A DNA stretch of 64,000 nt from Verrucomicrobiota bacterium (GCA_023432225.1 JAEYUW010000045.1:124001-188000), one strand, 5' to 3'. Positions 1 through 9,571 are shown, counted from the stretch's first letter. A program made the numbers and translations. Notes: a model not told the origin generated them from the letters alone.

Positions 1-696
1 ACTCGAACCGATGAAGCCGGTGTCGAGCAGGCGCAGTTGCGGCTTGGCCAGCTCTTCCGGCGTGCGTGCCAGTGTCGGATTCACCCACAGGCTGATTTGG
101 TCGTTCTTCCCGTTCTTGGCGGCGGCAATGTCGATGCGGACGAGGATCAAGGCCGTCTGTCCGGGAGTGACCGCGCCGACGACCTCGCCCGATTTGATTT
201 TGGCGGCGTTGTAGATCCGCACATCGGCGCCCTCGACGACGATGCGCGTGGGCTGTGGGGCGGAGAACTGTTGCGGCGCTGCGTTGAAGTCGAGGCTGAC
301 GGCTTGGTTTGCGTCCGCGTTTTTCACGAGGAAGGAGAGCCAGACCGTGCCGGTTAGTTTCGTGGCGAGTGCGCGACCCTGGCGTCGGTCGGTGGCGTCC
401 TCGACCTTGTATTTCAGCGCCTGAAAACTTCTGGGTGTGCCGGACTGCTTGAGCGCGTAGCCGGTGCTGGCGGGAGCGGCGAGATCGCCGGGCACGATGC
501 GGGGAATGCCCGAGCCGGTCATCCATGTCGGCGTGGCGAAGCCTTGACCGCTGGCCACAGCCGGCGCGCGTTTGGGGTCGGGGCGGAGCTCGCCCACGGC
601 GAGATCGTTGAAATCGGTGGAGACGACCGTGGCGGTGAGCTGGGTGCTGGCGCCGAGCGCAAGCGACGCGAGGAGGTGCTTAAACGTGCTTTTCAT
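1..696 (-). CDS. Secreted protein of unknown function, 3' end outside the window
   Basis: The frame is open from an ATG at 694-696 to the left edge of the window, giving 232 residues without a stop, so the gene is cut by the boundary. The first 25 or so residues (MKSTFKHLLASLALGAS...) form a Sec-type signal peptide. The mature part starts with a short VSTDFNDLAVGEL segment like the opening of secreted beta-sandwich (laminin-G/concanavalin-like or PEP-CTERM-type) proteins. It continues with alternating beta-strand-like stretches and no recognisable catalytic motif. It is divergent from the beta-helix gene at 891, with 194 bp between them that must hold both promoters. The export call is firm; the function is not known. 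Confidence 0.75.
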   Translation of the reverse strand, partial: MKSTFKHLLASLALGASTQLTATVVSTDFNDLAVGELRPDPKRAPAVASGQGFATPTWMTGSGIPRIVPGDLAAPASTGYALKQSGTPRSFQALKYKVEDATDRRQGRALATKLTGTVWLSFLVKNADANQAVSLDFNAAPQQFSAPQPTRIVVEGADVRIYNAAKIKSGEVVGAVTPGQTALILVRIDIAAAKNGKNDQISLWVNPTLARTPEELAKPQLRLLDTGFIGSS

Positions 697-890
697 GGGG
701 AAAACTGGGGCGGTCCGGGGGAAAAGGCAGCAAAGGCGGACGCGCGAAGTGCTAGCGGACGCGTGGGGTGCGGCAACGGCTGCGCCGGTCAACCGTCGAC
801 CCCGGCGAAACTTCTGTCAGTGACCGGAGACTCTACCGTTGCGGTGTCACCCCGCGCGGATTTCTCCGCCGCGCTCTTCCCCGATTTTCC

Positions 891-2624
891 ATGAGTCACC
901 TGTTCTTCCGACTGAATGCGGTTCGCACCCGGTCTCGCGCCGGACTGCTCGTCGCGCTGTTCGCCACACAGGCTGCGTTCGCGGCGCTGCCCGTCTTCAA
1001 TGTCGCCGACTTCGGCGCGGTGCCGAATGACGGCAAGTGCGATGTCGAAGCGATCGCTCGGGCGATTGCCGCCGCGAAACGCGCCCAGGGTGGCGAGATT
1101 CGCTTCGCGGCCGGCACCTACAATCTGCGCCAGCCGACTTCGCGCGAATATTACCTCGGTTTGGTGGAGAGCGAGCACGTCGCGCTGGTGGGCGCGGTCG
1201 ACGCGGCCGGCCGGCCGGCCACGCGGCTGGAGCGCAATTTCAAACTCACCAACGACACGTCGCTGCCGCCGCAGCTGATGGTGCTGCGTTCGCAGGATAT
1301 CACGGTGAAGAACCTGATTCTCGCCAACGACCCGCCGCTCGGCAGCACCGGTCGCGTGATCGCGGTCGATCCGGCGAAAGACGTCGTCACGGTCGAGGTG
1401 TTGCCCGGGCTGCCGAGCTACGACGGGATGCGCGCCGCCTCGGCGCACGCCTGGAATCTCGAGACCGGCAAACTGAAGCGCTTTGGCCGCACGCCCAACG
1501 AAGCCACGCTGACCATCGGCACGAACGTGAATAAATACTGGCAGGCCGTGCCCGACTCCGCGGCACGGCAGCTGGTGATGCGCCAGGCGGGCTTCGCCGC
1601 CAAACTCGCGGTTGGCGATGGCGTTTCGTGGCATCATACCGCGCAAGGTTCGCGCAATCAGACCGGCGTGATGTATTCGCGCGACGTCGTGTTCGAAAAC
1701 GTCGTCATGCCCAACGTCAGCAACATGGGCATGCTCGCGGGCTTCAACCACAACCTGACCTTCCGGCGCCTGCGCTTCGAGCCCGAGCACGGCAACCTCG
1801 CCATCGGCGGGCGCGATGGCCTGCACCTAAGCATGAACTCCGGCGGGTTGCTGGTGGAGGATTGCACCTTTCAGGGGCTCCGGATGGACCCGCTCGTCAT
1901 CCGGCGATCATTCGGCATCGTGAAGGAAGTTCGCCCCGACGGTTCGCTGCTGATTTCGCCCGGCTACGAAGTGCCCGCGGGCGACAAGCTCCGCTTCTGG
2001 GTCGACGGCGGTCCGCACGACCGCGTGGTGAAGGCCGCGCGCCGGCAAAAGGGCGGCTACGTCTACACGTTTGCCGAAGCGGCGCCCGCCCACACCGTCG
2101 TTGGCACCGCGGTGAGCTTTCTCACCTACAGTCTCGAGCGCGGCACGATCCGCGGCTGCCACTTCCTGAATAATTTCGGCAGCGCGATCGTGGACTTCGA
2201 GGAAAACCTCACGATCGAGGACTGCGTCTTCGACCACAATTCCTACCAGATCAAGTTCGGTCCCAATCAGTCCTCCGGCGGCTTCGTCCGTCACACGGTG
2301 GTCCGCAACAACCGCTTCCTGAACACGAGCTGGATCGACATCGCCAACCGCGGCGCGCCGGCGAACATCGTCATTCACTCGCTCAGCAAATTCTTCCCTC
2401 GTTCGACGGTGCGCTTCAATGGAGACATTCTGATCGAGAAAAACAGCTTCGCGAATCCGGACGGCCAGACCGACGCCGTGGCGATCGATGTGCGCAACGC
2501 CGAGAACGTGCGCATCGTCGACAATCATTACGAAGGCTTCGCGCATCCGGTGAAATTCGATCCCGCGACGACGTCGCGTATGGCGTTGCCGTTAGTGATC
2601 CTTCCCAAAGAGAGCGGGAGCTGA
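891..2624 (+). CDS. Secreted right-handed beta-helix glycoside hydrolase-like protein (GH110-like)
   Basis: 577 residues from the ATG at 891. Longer frames upstream carry an arginine-rich non-protein-like stretch, whereas this start gives a clear signal peptide ending near AAFAALPV. The mature N-terminus FNVADFGAVPNDGK is the Pectate_lyase_3 opening of beta-helix glycanases, followed by many short strand repeats (residues ~170-540). The central part has the look of GH110 alpha-1,3-galactosidases: a xDGLHLS segment about 25 residues before a GLRMDPL segment, where GH110 proteins usually show DATHF and MDDA. The Asp-Asp pair is replaced by Asp-Pro, so activity may differ. It probably acts on a polysaccharide in the periplasm or outside. 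The beta-helix fold is well supported; the family call is tentative. Confidence 0.8.
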   Translation: MSHLFFRLNAVRTRSRAGLLVALFATQAAFAALPVFNVADFGAVPNDGKCDVEAIARAIAAAKRAQGGEIRFAAGTYNLRQPTSREYYLGLVESEHVALVGAVDAAGRPATRLERNFKLTNDTSLPPQLMVLRSQDITVKNLILANDPPLGSTGRVIAVDPAKDVVTVEVLPGLPSYDGMRAASAHAWNLETGKLKRFGRTPNEATLTIGTNVNKYWQAVPDSAARQLVMRQAGFAAKLAVGDGVSWHHTAQGSRNQTGVMYSRDVVFENVVMPNVSNMGMLAGFNHNLTFRRLRFEPEHGNLAIGGRDGLHLSMNSGGLLVEDCTFQGLRMDPLVIRRSFGIVKEVRPDGSLLISPGYEVPAGDKLRFWVDGGPHDRVVKAARRQKGGYVYTFAEAAPAHTVVGTAVSFLTYSLERGTIRGCHFLNNFGSAIVDFEENLTIEDCVFDHNSYQIKFGPNQSSGGFVRHTVVRNNRFLNTSWIDIANRGAPANIVIHSLSKFFPRSTVRFNGDILIEKNSFANPDGQTDAVAIDVRNAENVRIVDNHYEGFAHPVKFDPATTSRMALPLVILPKESGS

Positions 2625-3085
2625 AAATATCGGTTAACGGCCTATTCAGGTAAGGGGCTCTGAAATGCCCGACCAAATCTGAATTCCAAGCCGCGCTGAA
2701 TCGGCTTTTCCAGCGGGCCGCGCCGCGTCTGTTGAGGAATTCGGTCTGAATCTCCAGGACTGGCGCCTGTTTGAACTAGGGCGCGTGAATCTCAGCAAGC
2801 TGCTGGGTTCTCGGCTTGAGATCGTCGCTTTTCCGACTCCGGTGAATCCCATGCAAACGATGCACCCTGCTTCCGAAGCTAAGCGACAACCTGACCGCCT
2901 GCCCGGCGAAGTTGGCTGAGGCCAGCCGGCCTGCACGCCTCAAAAGAAGCGCTGGTCGACGCGAAACAATCGCTCTGCGGCCGGTCGGCGCTTTCCCGGT
3001 CGAAGCCGATGATCCGATGGTCGCGCTCGCGAACGCCGCGGAAGGTTCCATCCCTCCAAGCACACCTTAAAAGGCGCGGGGGCTC
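2625..3085. other. 461-bp stretch with no convincing gene
   Basis: All six frames hold only short open frames with mixed codon use. A plus-strand frame from about 2683 to the stop near 2920 encodes a plausible-looking segment (EFGLNLQDWRLFELG and following) but has no start codon and opens just after a stop. A second short plus frame just upstream (SEFQAALNRLFQ) ends where the first becomes protein-like, as would be expected of a small gene broken by a frameshift. I cannot name a parent family. No clear terminator or RNA structure is seen. Confidence 0.35.
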
Positions 3086-3661
3086 TCAGTGCGGCGCCAC
3101 TTGCTCAGGCACGCGACCGCTTCGCCGCTGACTTTCCGCCCGAGGGGCGCGATCCGTTTTTGGGGCAGGGGCGGATTTCCGTCCGGCCGCGCGCGCCGTC
3201 CAGCCGGCGCGGCAGCCTGCGGCCGGGCAGCGGCCCGTGCCGGAAAGGTTCGCCTGGCAGGTGCGGCACAGGGCGGCCAATCCTTCCAGATCGCGTCGCG
3301 CCACTCCGCGGATGGCTTGGCGGACTTCCTCGAGGGCGGCCGTGCGTTGGCGGGGCCGGGACTGCCCAGACGAGGTCTGCGCCACGACCATCATTTCCAA
3401 GAGCGCCTGCTCTCCAGCAGCGTAAAAGGCGCGCAGTGGGTTACGGCTACAGAAATGATCCACCCACCGCCGCACAGGGCGCTTGGCTGGCGGTCGGCGC
3501 AGGCGCGCGAAGACTTCGTCGAGGACGCCGTCCACACCGAACATCAGCGTGTCGGGGCGGGCGAGGGCGGAGACCACCGGCTGCATGCGCAGATACGTTC
3601 CCCACCGGGCGACGATCTGAGGGCGCTGAGTGGAAAGGGCTTGGACCAGTTCGGCGTGCAC
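3086..3661 (-). CDS. Small unknown protein with cysteine-containing tail
   Basis: 191 residues from a GTG at 3659-3661; no ATG is available upstream in frame. The N-terminal half (ALSTQRPQIVARWGTYL) resembles the start of RsbR/globin-type sensory helices that begin with a bundle of amphipathic helices, and looks like genuine folded protein. The C-terminal third holds a cysteine cluster (CRTCQ, then C-5-C about ten residues later) that could bind a metal, then a low-complexity Arg/Ala-rich tail. There is no signal peptide or membrane segment. It lies alone, 177 bp downstream of the delta-60 gene on the same strand. The function is unknown and the sensory comparison is weak. Confidence 0.55.
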   Translation of the reverse strand: MHAELVQALSTQRPQIVARWGTYLRMQPVVSALARPDTLMFGVDGVLDEVFARLRRPPAKRPVRRWVDHFCSRNPLRAFYAAGEQALLEMMVVAQTSSGQSRPRQRTAALEEVRQAIRGVARRDLEGLAALCRTCQANLSGTGRCPAAGCRAGWTARAAGRKSAPAPKTDRAPRAESQRRSGRVPEQVAPH

Positions 3662-3838
3662 GGGGCGGGAAAATAATCAACCCGGCTTATCGCGGCTGCG
3701 CCGATTTTTTCTGCTGCGACGCATTCCTTGGCGTTTTTTTTGCCGCGGGTGAAATTTGCGAACTCGAGGGGGCCCTCTCCACATGACTCCGGCTGAGCTG
3801 AGAGGGCGCCAACCGGAGCGCGCGCGGACGGACCGGGC

Positions 3839-6409
3839 TCAGTTCGCGCGCGTGAAACGCAGGCGGAAGAAAATCTGCGGGCGGCCGGCGGCGGAGAGGC
3901 GAGCGGTCCAGGTTTGGCGTCCGTCGGTCTCGCTTTGCAAGGTCGCGGTGCTCGTCTGCCATTGGTTGAGGTCGGTGGAAAATTCGACCGCATAACCGAT
4001 ATCGTCGCGGTCACTGGGACGAATGTAGGTGAAGACCCAGTCGTCGCCGCTCAACGAAAAGGACGGCAGCAGTCCGCTCGGCGCGGGGGCGGTCGGCGCG
4101 AGGCCAAGCGCATATTTTGCGAGATTCGTGAGCCCGTCGGCGCTGGCGACGGCGCTCGGGCCGCTGACCGCGTCGTTGGCGGCGTCGGTGGCGGAGAAAT
4201 TGGCCAGGCGCCATGCCGCGTAGCCGGTGGGGACCGACGCGGGGGCAACGATCTTCATCAACGTCTCCGTGTTGGGCGCGAGCAGCGAGATGTCACCGGC
4301 GAGGAGCAGAGCGCCGTCGGGCAGCGTCGTGCCGCTGAAGAGGCGCAGGTTGTTGATTCCGCTGGTCTGGAACGTCGTGTCCTCCGCGCCGTCGGCGCGG
4401 TAGCGGCGCAGTAAACCGTCGCCGAGTGCGATCACGGTGTCGCCGAGTGAGATGAGGCGCGTGACGTAGGCGCCGCTCGGGTTGAACGCGGGATTGGGCG
4501 TGCCGTCGGCGGCGAGCTCTTGCGGCGTGAGCGTGCCGGCGATCCAGAGTTTGCCATCGGACCGCTGGAGTAGAGTGAGAATCTGCGTTGCGGTGAGGTT
4601 TGCGGAGCTGAATGTCGCATCGAGATTCCCTGCGGGAGTGAGGCGGACGATGGGTTTGCAGGCGACGTCCTGATAGCGGTCGAACGAGCCGACGAGATAG
4701 ATGCGGCCGTCGGCGTCGAACTGGACGTCCGAGACGAAGCCGGTCGTCTCACTCGAGAAACCGGTATTGCCGGCGAATCCGTTGTCGACGGTGCCGTCGC
4801 TGTTGAGGCGGCGGAAAAATGGCCGCGTGTAGCCGTTCACGACGTCGTAGCCGACGACGAGCAGTTTGTTCTCCGGCGCGGCAACGAGCGCGCGGACGTC
4901 GCCGTCGATGGATAGAACGCCGTTGGCGTTGAACGCGGGGTCGAGCGTGCCGTCGGCAAGGACCCGCGCGAGGTGCGTGCGCGACTGAAAGTTGTAGGTG
5001 TAGAAATGTCCTCCGATGACAATCTTGCCGTCGGGCTGTTGGGCGATGGTGCGCACGCGGTCGCCGTTCGCGCCGTCGTTACCGGAGTTGAACGTGAGAT
5101 CAGGCGAGCCGTCGGCGTTGATACGCGTGAGCAGCCGGCTCGTGCGCTGGCCGTTGATGTGGGTGAATTCGCCGGCGATGAGATACTGTCCGCTGCCAGT
5201 CGGCTGCGCGGCGTAGACGGTGCCGGGGGTGCAGACGAGGGCCGAGAAGCCGGAGACGGGGCGGCCGTCGGACTCGATGCCCACGGCGCCGCTGTAAGTA
5301 GCGGAGACCGAGCCCGCCTGGCCGCCGAAGTTGCCGAGAGCGAGCAGGCGGCCGGTGGCGTCGATCCCGATCGCGCTCACTGAGCCGCCGTAGCCGAGTG
5401 CAGGAAAGTTGGAGGCGAACGTCGTGTCGACCGCGCCATCGACACCGAGGCGGACGAGAAAGTTGGTATTCGCGGCGGTGGTGGGGCCGAAGCCGCTCGC
5501 GTAGACCGTGTCGCCCGCCGTCGCGACCGCGAAGCACCATTGCAGGCCGAGCGTCGCGCTCGGATCGAAGGTGGCGTCGAGCGCGCCGTCGGCGGAGAGT
5601 CGCGCGACACACTTGCGGGCGGTGCCGGCGAAGTTCGCAAAACCGCCGCCGACGACGAGGCGGCCGTTCGCGTCGATCGCGATCGCGTTCACGGTGCGGT
5701 CGAAGCCGGTGCCGGCGGCGAACGAGGTGTCGAGTGAGCCGTCGGGGTTGAGTCGGGCGATGCGCCCGCAGGCGATGCCGTTGTATTCTGAAAAATCGCC
5801 CGCGACGACGATCCGGCCGCTCGCCTGCACGACGAGAGCGTTGACGTAGCCGTTGAAGCCGCTGCCGCGGATGAAACCGGCCACGCTGGTGCCGTCGGCG
5901 TTCAGGCAGCTTAGGCCGGCGTTACCGCCGACGAGGATTTTGCCGTCGGCGAGAACGGCGAGCGCTTGGGTGAAATACTGACCGCTCGCCGTGAACGAGG
6001 AATCGATCGAGCCGTCCGCGTGCAAGCGCGCGAGGTTGCTGTGCGATTCGCCGCCGACCGTATTGAATCGGCCGCCGATGAGCAGCTGACCGTTCGGAAG
6101 CTCGGCGGCGGTGATCACGAAGAAATCCACTGCGGCCGGTTGATAGGTGCTGTCGAGTTGTCCGTCGGCGGCGACGCGGGCGAGCGAGAATCGCGGCATG
6201 CCGTTCCACGAGGAGAAGTAGCCACCGACGTAGAACTGGTTGTTCGCGGTCGGCAGCGCCACGTAGCCGAAGCCCTCGCGCCGCGTCGCGTCGCAGGTGA
6301 AGTCCGCGGCCTTTTGCCAGGGCGCGGCGAAGACCGGTAGAGCCAGCGCGAGACCGAGCAGCACTCGGGCTAGTTTTGTTCCGCGGATCAGCCCGAGAAA
6401 TGTGGCCAT
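3839..6409 (-). CDS. Exported delta-60 repeat (DUF5122) beta-propeller protein
   Basis: 856 residues with a signal peptide (LLGLALALPVFAAP, cleavage near residue 29). About eleven copies of the delta-60 repeat follow, each containing an R-x-ADG-x-D-x-x-F core (examples ADGSIDSSF, PDGSLDTSF, NADGSPDLTF) between residues ~70 and ~700, which should fold as one or two beta-propellers. The last 130 residues form a separate domain (YAAWRLANF..., NLAKYALGL, then a beta-rich end with VEFSTDLNQWQ). That layout is typical of large secreted Opitutaceae proteins and probably serves surface attachment or sorting. It has no enzymatic motif. It is likely a surface binding protein, and divergent from the isomerase-like gene at 6615. 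Confidence 0.85.
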   Translation of the reverse strand: MATFLGLIRGTKLARVLLGLALALPVFAAPWQKAADFTCDATRREGFGYVALPTANNQFYVGGYFSSWNGMPRFSLARVAADGQLDSTYQPAAVDFFVITAAELPNGQLLIGGRFNTVGGESHSNLARLHADGSIDSSFTASGQYFTQALAVLADGKILVGGNAGLSCLNADGTSVAGFIRGSGFNGYVNALVVQASGRIVVAGDFSEYNGIACGRIARLNPDGSLDTSFAAGTGFDRTVNAIAIDANGRLVVGGGFANFAGTARKCVARLSADGALDATFDPSATLGLQWCFAVATAGDTVYASGFGPTTAANTNFLVRLGVDGAVDTTFASNFPALGYGGSVSAIGIDATGRLLALGNFGGQAGSVSATYSGAVGIESDGRPVSGFSALVCTPGTVYAAQPTGSGQYLIAGEFTHINGQRTSRLLTRINADGSPDLTFNSGNDGANGDRVRTIAQQPDGKIVIGGHFYTYNFQSRTHLARVLADGTLDPAFNANGVLSIDGDVRALVAAPENKLLVVGYDVVNGYTRPFFRRLNSDGTVDNGFAGNTGFSSETTGFVSDVQFDADGRIYLVGSFDRYQDVACKPIVRLTPAGNLDATFSSANLTATQILTLLQRSDGKLWIAGTLTPQELAADGTPNPAFNPSGAYVTRLISLGDTVIALGDGLLRRYRADGAEDTTFQTSGINNLRLFSGTTLPDGALLLAGDISLLAPNTETLMKIVAPASVPTGYAAWRLANFSATDAANDAVSGPSAVASADGLTNLAKYALGLAPTAPAPSGLLPSFSLSGDDWVFTYIRPSDRDDIGYAVEFSTDLNQWQTSTATLQSETDGRQTWTARLSAAGRPQIFFRLRFTRAN

Positions 6410-6614
6410 AGCAACGACGAGATTTCAGGCACGCTGACAGCGCCGGTGACTTTTGCACTCCCGCATTGCGTCTCATTCGCGGGGCTACTGGAGGCAGTTA
6501 GACACCCGGGGCACCGGGGCGTCGTTCTGCACTCCGGCATATGCGGTGCGGATCGGGTGCGCGGAAGTGAAGTCCGTGGTTGTCGTGCGCGGCGCGGCGC
6601 TGACAGGCTGCGGC

Positions 6615-7412
6615 ATGGCTTACCTGCGCACTTATTCGACGCTCGGCAGTCCGGCGCTCGGCTTGGAGGAGACTCTGGCGCTCGCGGCGCGGCATGGATT
6701 GGCTGGCGTCGAGCTGCGGGCGCTCGGTGGCACGATCGATCTGCCGACGCATTTCACCGCGACCTACGGCACGCCGGAGGCGCTCGCGGCGCGCATGGCC
6801 GGGCAGCCCATGAGAATCTTTTCGTTGGATACCTCGCTGCACCTGGCGCACCCGACGGCCGAGGAGCGGGAGGCTTTTTTGAAATTTCTGCCCTGGGCCG
6901 AGGCGATCGGCGTGCCGCGGCTGCGCGTGTTCGACGGGGGCAAAGTCGGCGATGCGGCGACGCATCAGGCCATGGCCGAGACCGTGGCATGGTGGCGCCA
7001 ATTACGCGCGGAAAATCACTGGCAGGCGGACCTGATGGTCGAGACGCACGATGCCCTCTGCACCACCGCTTCGATTCGCGGCTTTCTCGCACTCGCTCCG
7101 GGCACGGGCATCCTATGGGACACGCACCACACGTGGAAAACGGGCGGAGAGGACCCGCTCGTCACATGGCGTGCGATCGCGCCGCACGTGGTGCACATGC
7201 ATGTGAAGGACAGCGTGAGCATTCCCGGGCCGAAGCATCCATTCAGTTATCGCCTGCCCGGGGACGGTGAATTTCCCATGGCGCCGCTGCGCGAAGTGCT
7301 GCGCGCCGGCTATCACGGCCCGATGAGCCTCGAGTGGGAGCGGCTCTGGCATCCGGAACTCGCACCGGTCGAAGACGCGCTCGTGGCGGCGACGCAGCGC
7401 GGCTGGTGGTGA
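6615..7412 (+). CDS. Sugar phosphate isomerase/epimerase-type TIM barrel
   Basis: 265 residues from the ATG at 6615; the frame extends upstream but codes for non-conserved sequence. It has the AP_endonuclease_2/xylose-isomerase-like TIM barrel order: an opening strand with LAGVELRAL, a mid-barrel RLRVFDGGK, then VETHD (metal-ligand glutamate, residue ~145), ILWDTHHTW (residue ~175) and VHMHVKDS (residue ~198), ending with a SLEWERLW strand that carries the last metal-binding glutamate. It is cytoplasmic and probably interconverts or epimerises a sugar or sugar acid with a divalent metal. Its stop abuts the stop of the convergent esterase gene, the two sharing the palindrome TGATCA. The exact substrate cannot be told. 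Confidence 0.85.
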   Translation: MAYLRTYSTLGSPALGLEETLALAARHGLAGVELRALGGTIDLPTHFTATYGTPEALAARMAGQPMRIFSLDTSLHLAHPTAEEREAFLKFLPWAEAIGVPRLRVFDGGKVGDAATHQAMAETVAWWRQLRAENHWQADLMVETHDALCTTASIRGFLALAPGTGILWDTHHTWKTGGEDPLVTWRAIAPHVVHMHVKDSVSIPGPKHPFSYRLPGDGEFPMAPLREVLRAGYHGPMSLEWERLWHPELAPVEDALVAATQRGWW

Positions 7413-8267
7413 TCAGGGCAGCAGGCCTTCGCGGCTGAGAAAATCGCGCAGGAGTTCGCGGGATTTTTCCTGCCACGCCGGCAAGGCGTGAAGGAAATTA
7501 TGGCCTCCGCCGGGCACAAGGTGCAGCTCGCAACGGTTGCCCGTGGCGAGCAAACGGTCGCGCAGCGCCAGCGCTTGCCGGAGCGGCACCAACTCATCGG
7601 CGGCGCCGTGAAACGCGAGCACGGGCGGCATCCGCGCGTCGAGTTGATGCACGGGCGAGAGCGCGGTGGCATCGGCGCCGAAACGCTTCGGCGTGTAGCC
7701 GGTGGCAGGCGACGTGTCCGAGACGGCGCTGAAAAGAACGAGCGCGGCCGGTTTCAGGGTCGGCGACTCGGTGGGATCGGAGCCAGGCGGCGCGGGCGCG
7801 ATGGCGGTCCAGAGAGCGACGTGTCCGCCGGCGGAGTTGCCGCCGACCACGATGTGCCTCGGATCGATGCCGAGTTCGCGGGCGTGTTCCTGCACCCAAT
7901 GGAGGGCGGCGCGCGAATCCGCGACCGAGGCGAGTGGCGAAGTGTCGTGACGCTGCTTCGTGCGGTAATCGGGAGCGATGCCGACCAAGCCCAGGCTCGC
8001 GGCGAACTTCGCCCACGGCAGTGCGCTCATGGCGGTGCCCGTCGTCCAACCCCCGCCGAAGAAGAACATGAGCGCCGGCCTCCGGTCGTCGGCTTTCCAG
8101 CCTACTGGTTTCACGACGAAGAGCCGCATCTCCGGCGGGCCGGCGCGGTAAACGTGCGCTTCGGCGCCGGGTAATTCGGTAGGAGTGGCCTCGGGCGCGG
8201 CGGGAGTTTGCGCGACGAGGAACGGGGTCAGCGTCAGCAGCAGCAGTGGGCCAAGCGAAAATTTCAT
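7413..8267 (-). CDS. Exported alpha/beta-hydrolase esterase (acetyl-xylan-esterase/BD-FAE type)
   Basis: 284 residues beginning at an ATG that overlaps the stop of the upstream gene by four bases (ATGA). There is a signal peptide of about 20 residues ending AQTP. The hydrolase core shows the oxyanion strand FFFGGGW (usual HGGGW), the nucleophile elbow GNSAGG (residue ~150), a late Asp in HGAADELVP and the catalytic His in PGGGHNFLH near residue 260. This is the pattern of small periplasmic esterases that remove acetyl or feruloyl groups from plant polysaccharides. It is the last gene of a four-gene minus-strand unit (12852 to 7413). Substrate assignment is by family only. Confidence 0.85.
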   Translation of the reverse strand: MKFSLGPLLLLTLTPFLVAQTPAAPEATPTELPGAEAHVYRAGPPEMRLFVVKPVGWKADDRRPALMFFFGGGWTTGTAMSALPWAKFAASLGLVGIAPDYRTKQRHDTSPLASVADSRAALHWVQEHARELGIDPRHIVVGGNSAGGHVALWTAIAPAPPGSDPTESPTLKPAALVLFSAVSDTSPATGYTPKRFGADATALSPVHQLDARMPPVLAFHGAADELVPLRQALALRDRLLATGNRCELHLVPGGGHNFLHALPAWQEKSRELLRDFLSREGLLP

Positions 8268-9571
8268 CGGGACGGCGGAGGCGGCGGCGCGAAATAGGTT
8301 TCCCACAACCCGAAGACGAAGTCTGCGCCCATCGGCTCGAGGTCGCGCTCCCACCAGTATTCGCGCGGCTTGCCGAGTGACCAGCTGCGGTAACCTTCGC
8401 GGGCCTTGAAACGCAGGTCGGCCATGCCGACGCCCATACGGCGCTCGAGCACATCGCCGCCGCGCGCTGCGCTCCACACGCCGACGAGCTTCAACGTCAC
8501 CGCGGTGGGAATGTCGATCATCGCACCTTCGAAGGCGTAGGCCGCGCTCGTGCGGAATCCGTCCCAGTCCGTGCTCTCGAATTCGTGGAGCATGCCCATC
8601 TGTCCTTCCCATGGCGATTCAGTGGCCGCGCTGACGCGGTTCATCAGGCTGGAGGTGAACTCGCTGTTCGCGATGACGCGCGTGCGCACGGCTTTGGAAA
8701 ACAAGCGGACGGCCTGCGCGCGGTGCAGCTCCCACGGCTCGCGCAACGTGATGCCGTCGTGCGTGAAGTCGTTGCGCACGCCCGCGCCGCGCGTGACGAC
8801 GCCTTGCGCGAGCACTTGTTTGGTGGGCACCGCGATGCTGCCGCCGTGCATCATCAGATCGCGGATCGCGGGATTCCACGTCCAGCAACGCTTGATGTTT
8901 TGGAAGTTCGCCGCCTCGAGTCGCGCGAGGAAACGATCGAAGTCGAAGGAGCGGAAAAACGCGTTCAACTCGTCAGGACCGAAATACAGCGAGGCCGAGA
9001 TGATCGCGCCGACGTAGCCTTCAACGTGGTTGGGGTTCCAGCTCTTGTGGTAGACCGAGTGCCCGTCGAGCAGCAGGTAGTAGTCGTTGTCGTCGTCGAG
9101 GCAGAAGTGTGCGGCGAGCGCGAGCGCCTGCATCAGGAGATCGGCGCGCTGCTTCTCGTCGACGCTCAGCTGCGCCCAGATCGCGGGCGTGCGCTTCGCG
9201 AGCAGCAGCGCGTGCGCGGGCACGTGATGCGTCCAGCCGCCGATGCCGCCCTGCGCTTCGGGCTCGTTGGTGGTGCCGTCCGGATGCGGCTCGGGCGTCG
9301 TGAGAATGTAGCGGAGTTTCTCGGCCAGGTGCGTGGCGAGTGGCTTGCCGTCGATGACGGTGTCGGGCGACTGGAAGGCGGCGGCGGCGGTCACTTGCAG
9401 CGCGAACGTCTCCGGCATCTCGCGCATGCGCTGCATCGCGACGAATTTCCAACGCGGCGCCTTCGTGCGCACGGCACGTTCGACGAGCGCGGCGGGCAGG
9501 CGCGGCTCTTCGGTCGCGAAGGCGGTGAGGGTGAGCGACAGCGCGGCGAAGAGCAGGAGCAGGGGTTTCAT
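8264..9571 (-). CDS. Exported protein of unknown function, probably helical toroid
   Basis: 435 residues from the ATG at 9569-9571, one base after the stop of the glycosidase-like gene, so translation is likely coupled. The signal peptide ends near TAFATEEP. The mature protein is rich in aromatic and helical segments (HFCLDDDNDYYLLLDGHS, SWNPNHVEGYVGAII) suggesting an alpha/alpha-toroid, and ends in a proline run (PPPPPSR). I recognise no family. Sitting between an intracellular glycosidase-like protein and an exported esterase, it may be a lyase or hydrolase of the same substrate. Confidence 0.7.
   Translation of the reverse strand: MKPLLLLFAALSLTLTAFATEEPRLPAALVERAVRTKAPRWKFVAMQRMREMPETFALQVTAAAAFQSPDTVIDGKPLATHLAEKLRYILTTPEPHPDGTTNEPEAQGGIGGWTHHVPAHALLLAKRTPAIWAQLSVDEKQRADLLMQALALAAHFCLDDDNDYYLLLDGHSVYHKSWNPNHVEGYVGAIISASLYFGPDELNAFFRSFDFDRFLARLEAANFQNIKRCWTWNPAIRDLMMHGGSIAVPTKQVLAQGVVTRGAGVRNDFTHDGITLREPWELHRAQAVRLFSKAVRTRVIANSEFTSSLMNRVSAATESPWEGQMGMLHEFESTDWDGFRTSAAYAFEGAMIDIPTAVTLKLVGVWSAARGGDVLERRMGVGMADLRFKAREGYRSWSLGKPREYWWERDLEPMGADFVFGLWETYFAPPPPPSR

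Noticed and set aside
3772..3807. Inverted repeat GCCCTCTC/GAGAGGGC after the delta-60 gene
   Set aside because: The loop is 20 nt and no T run follows on the minus strand, so it is not a convincing intrinsic terminator.
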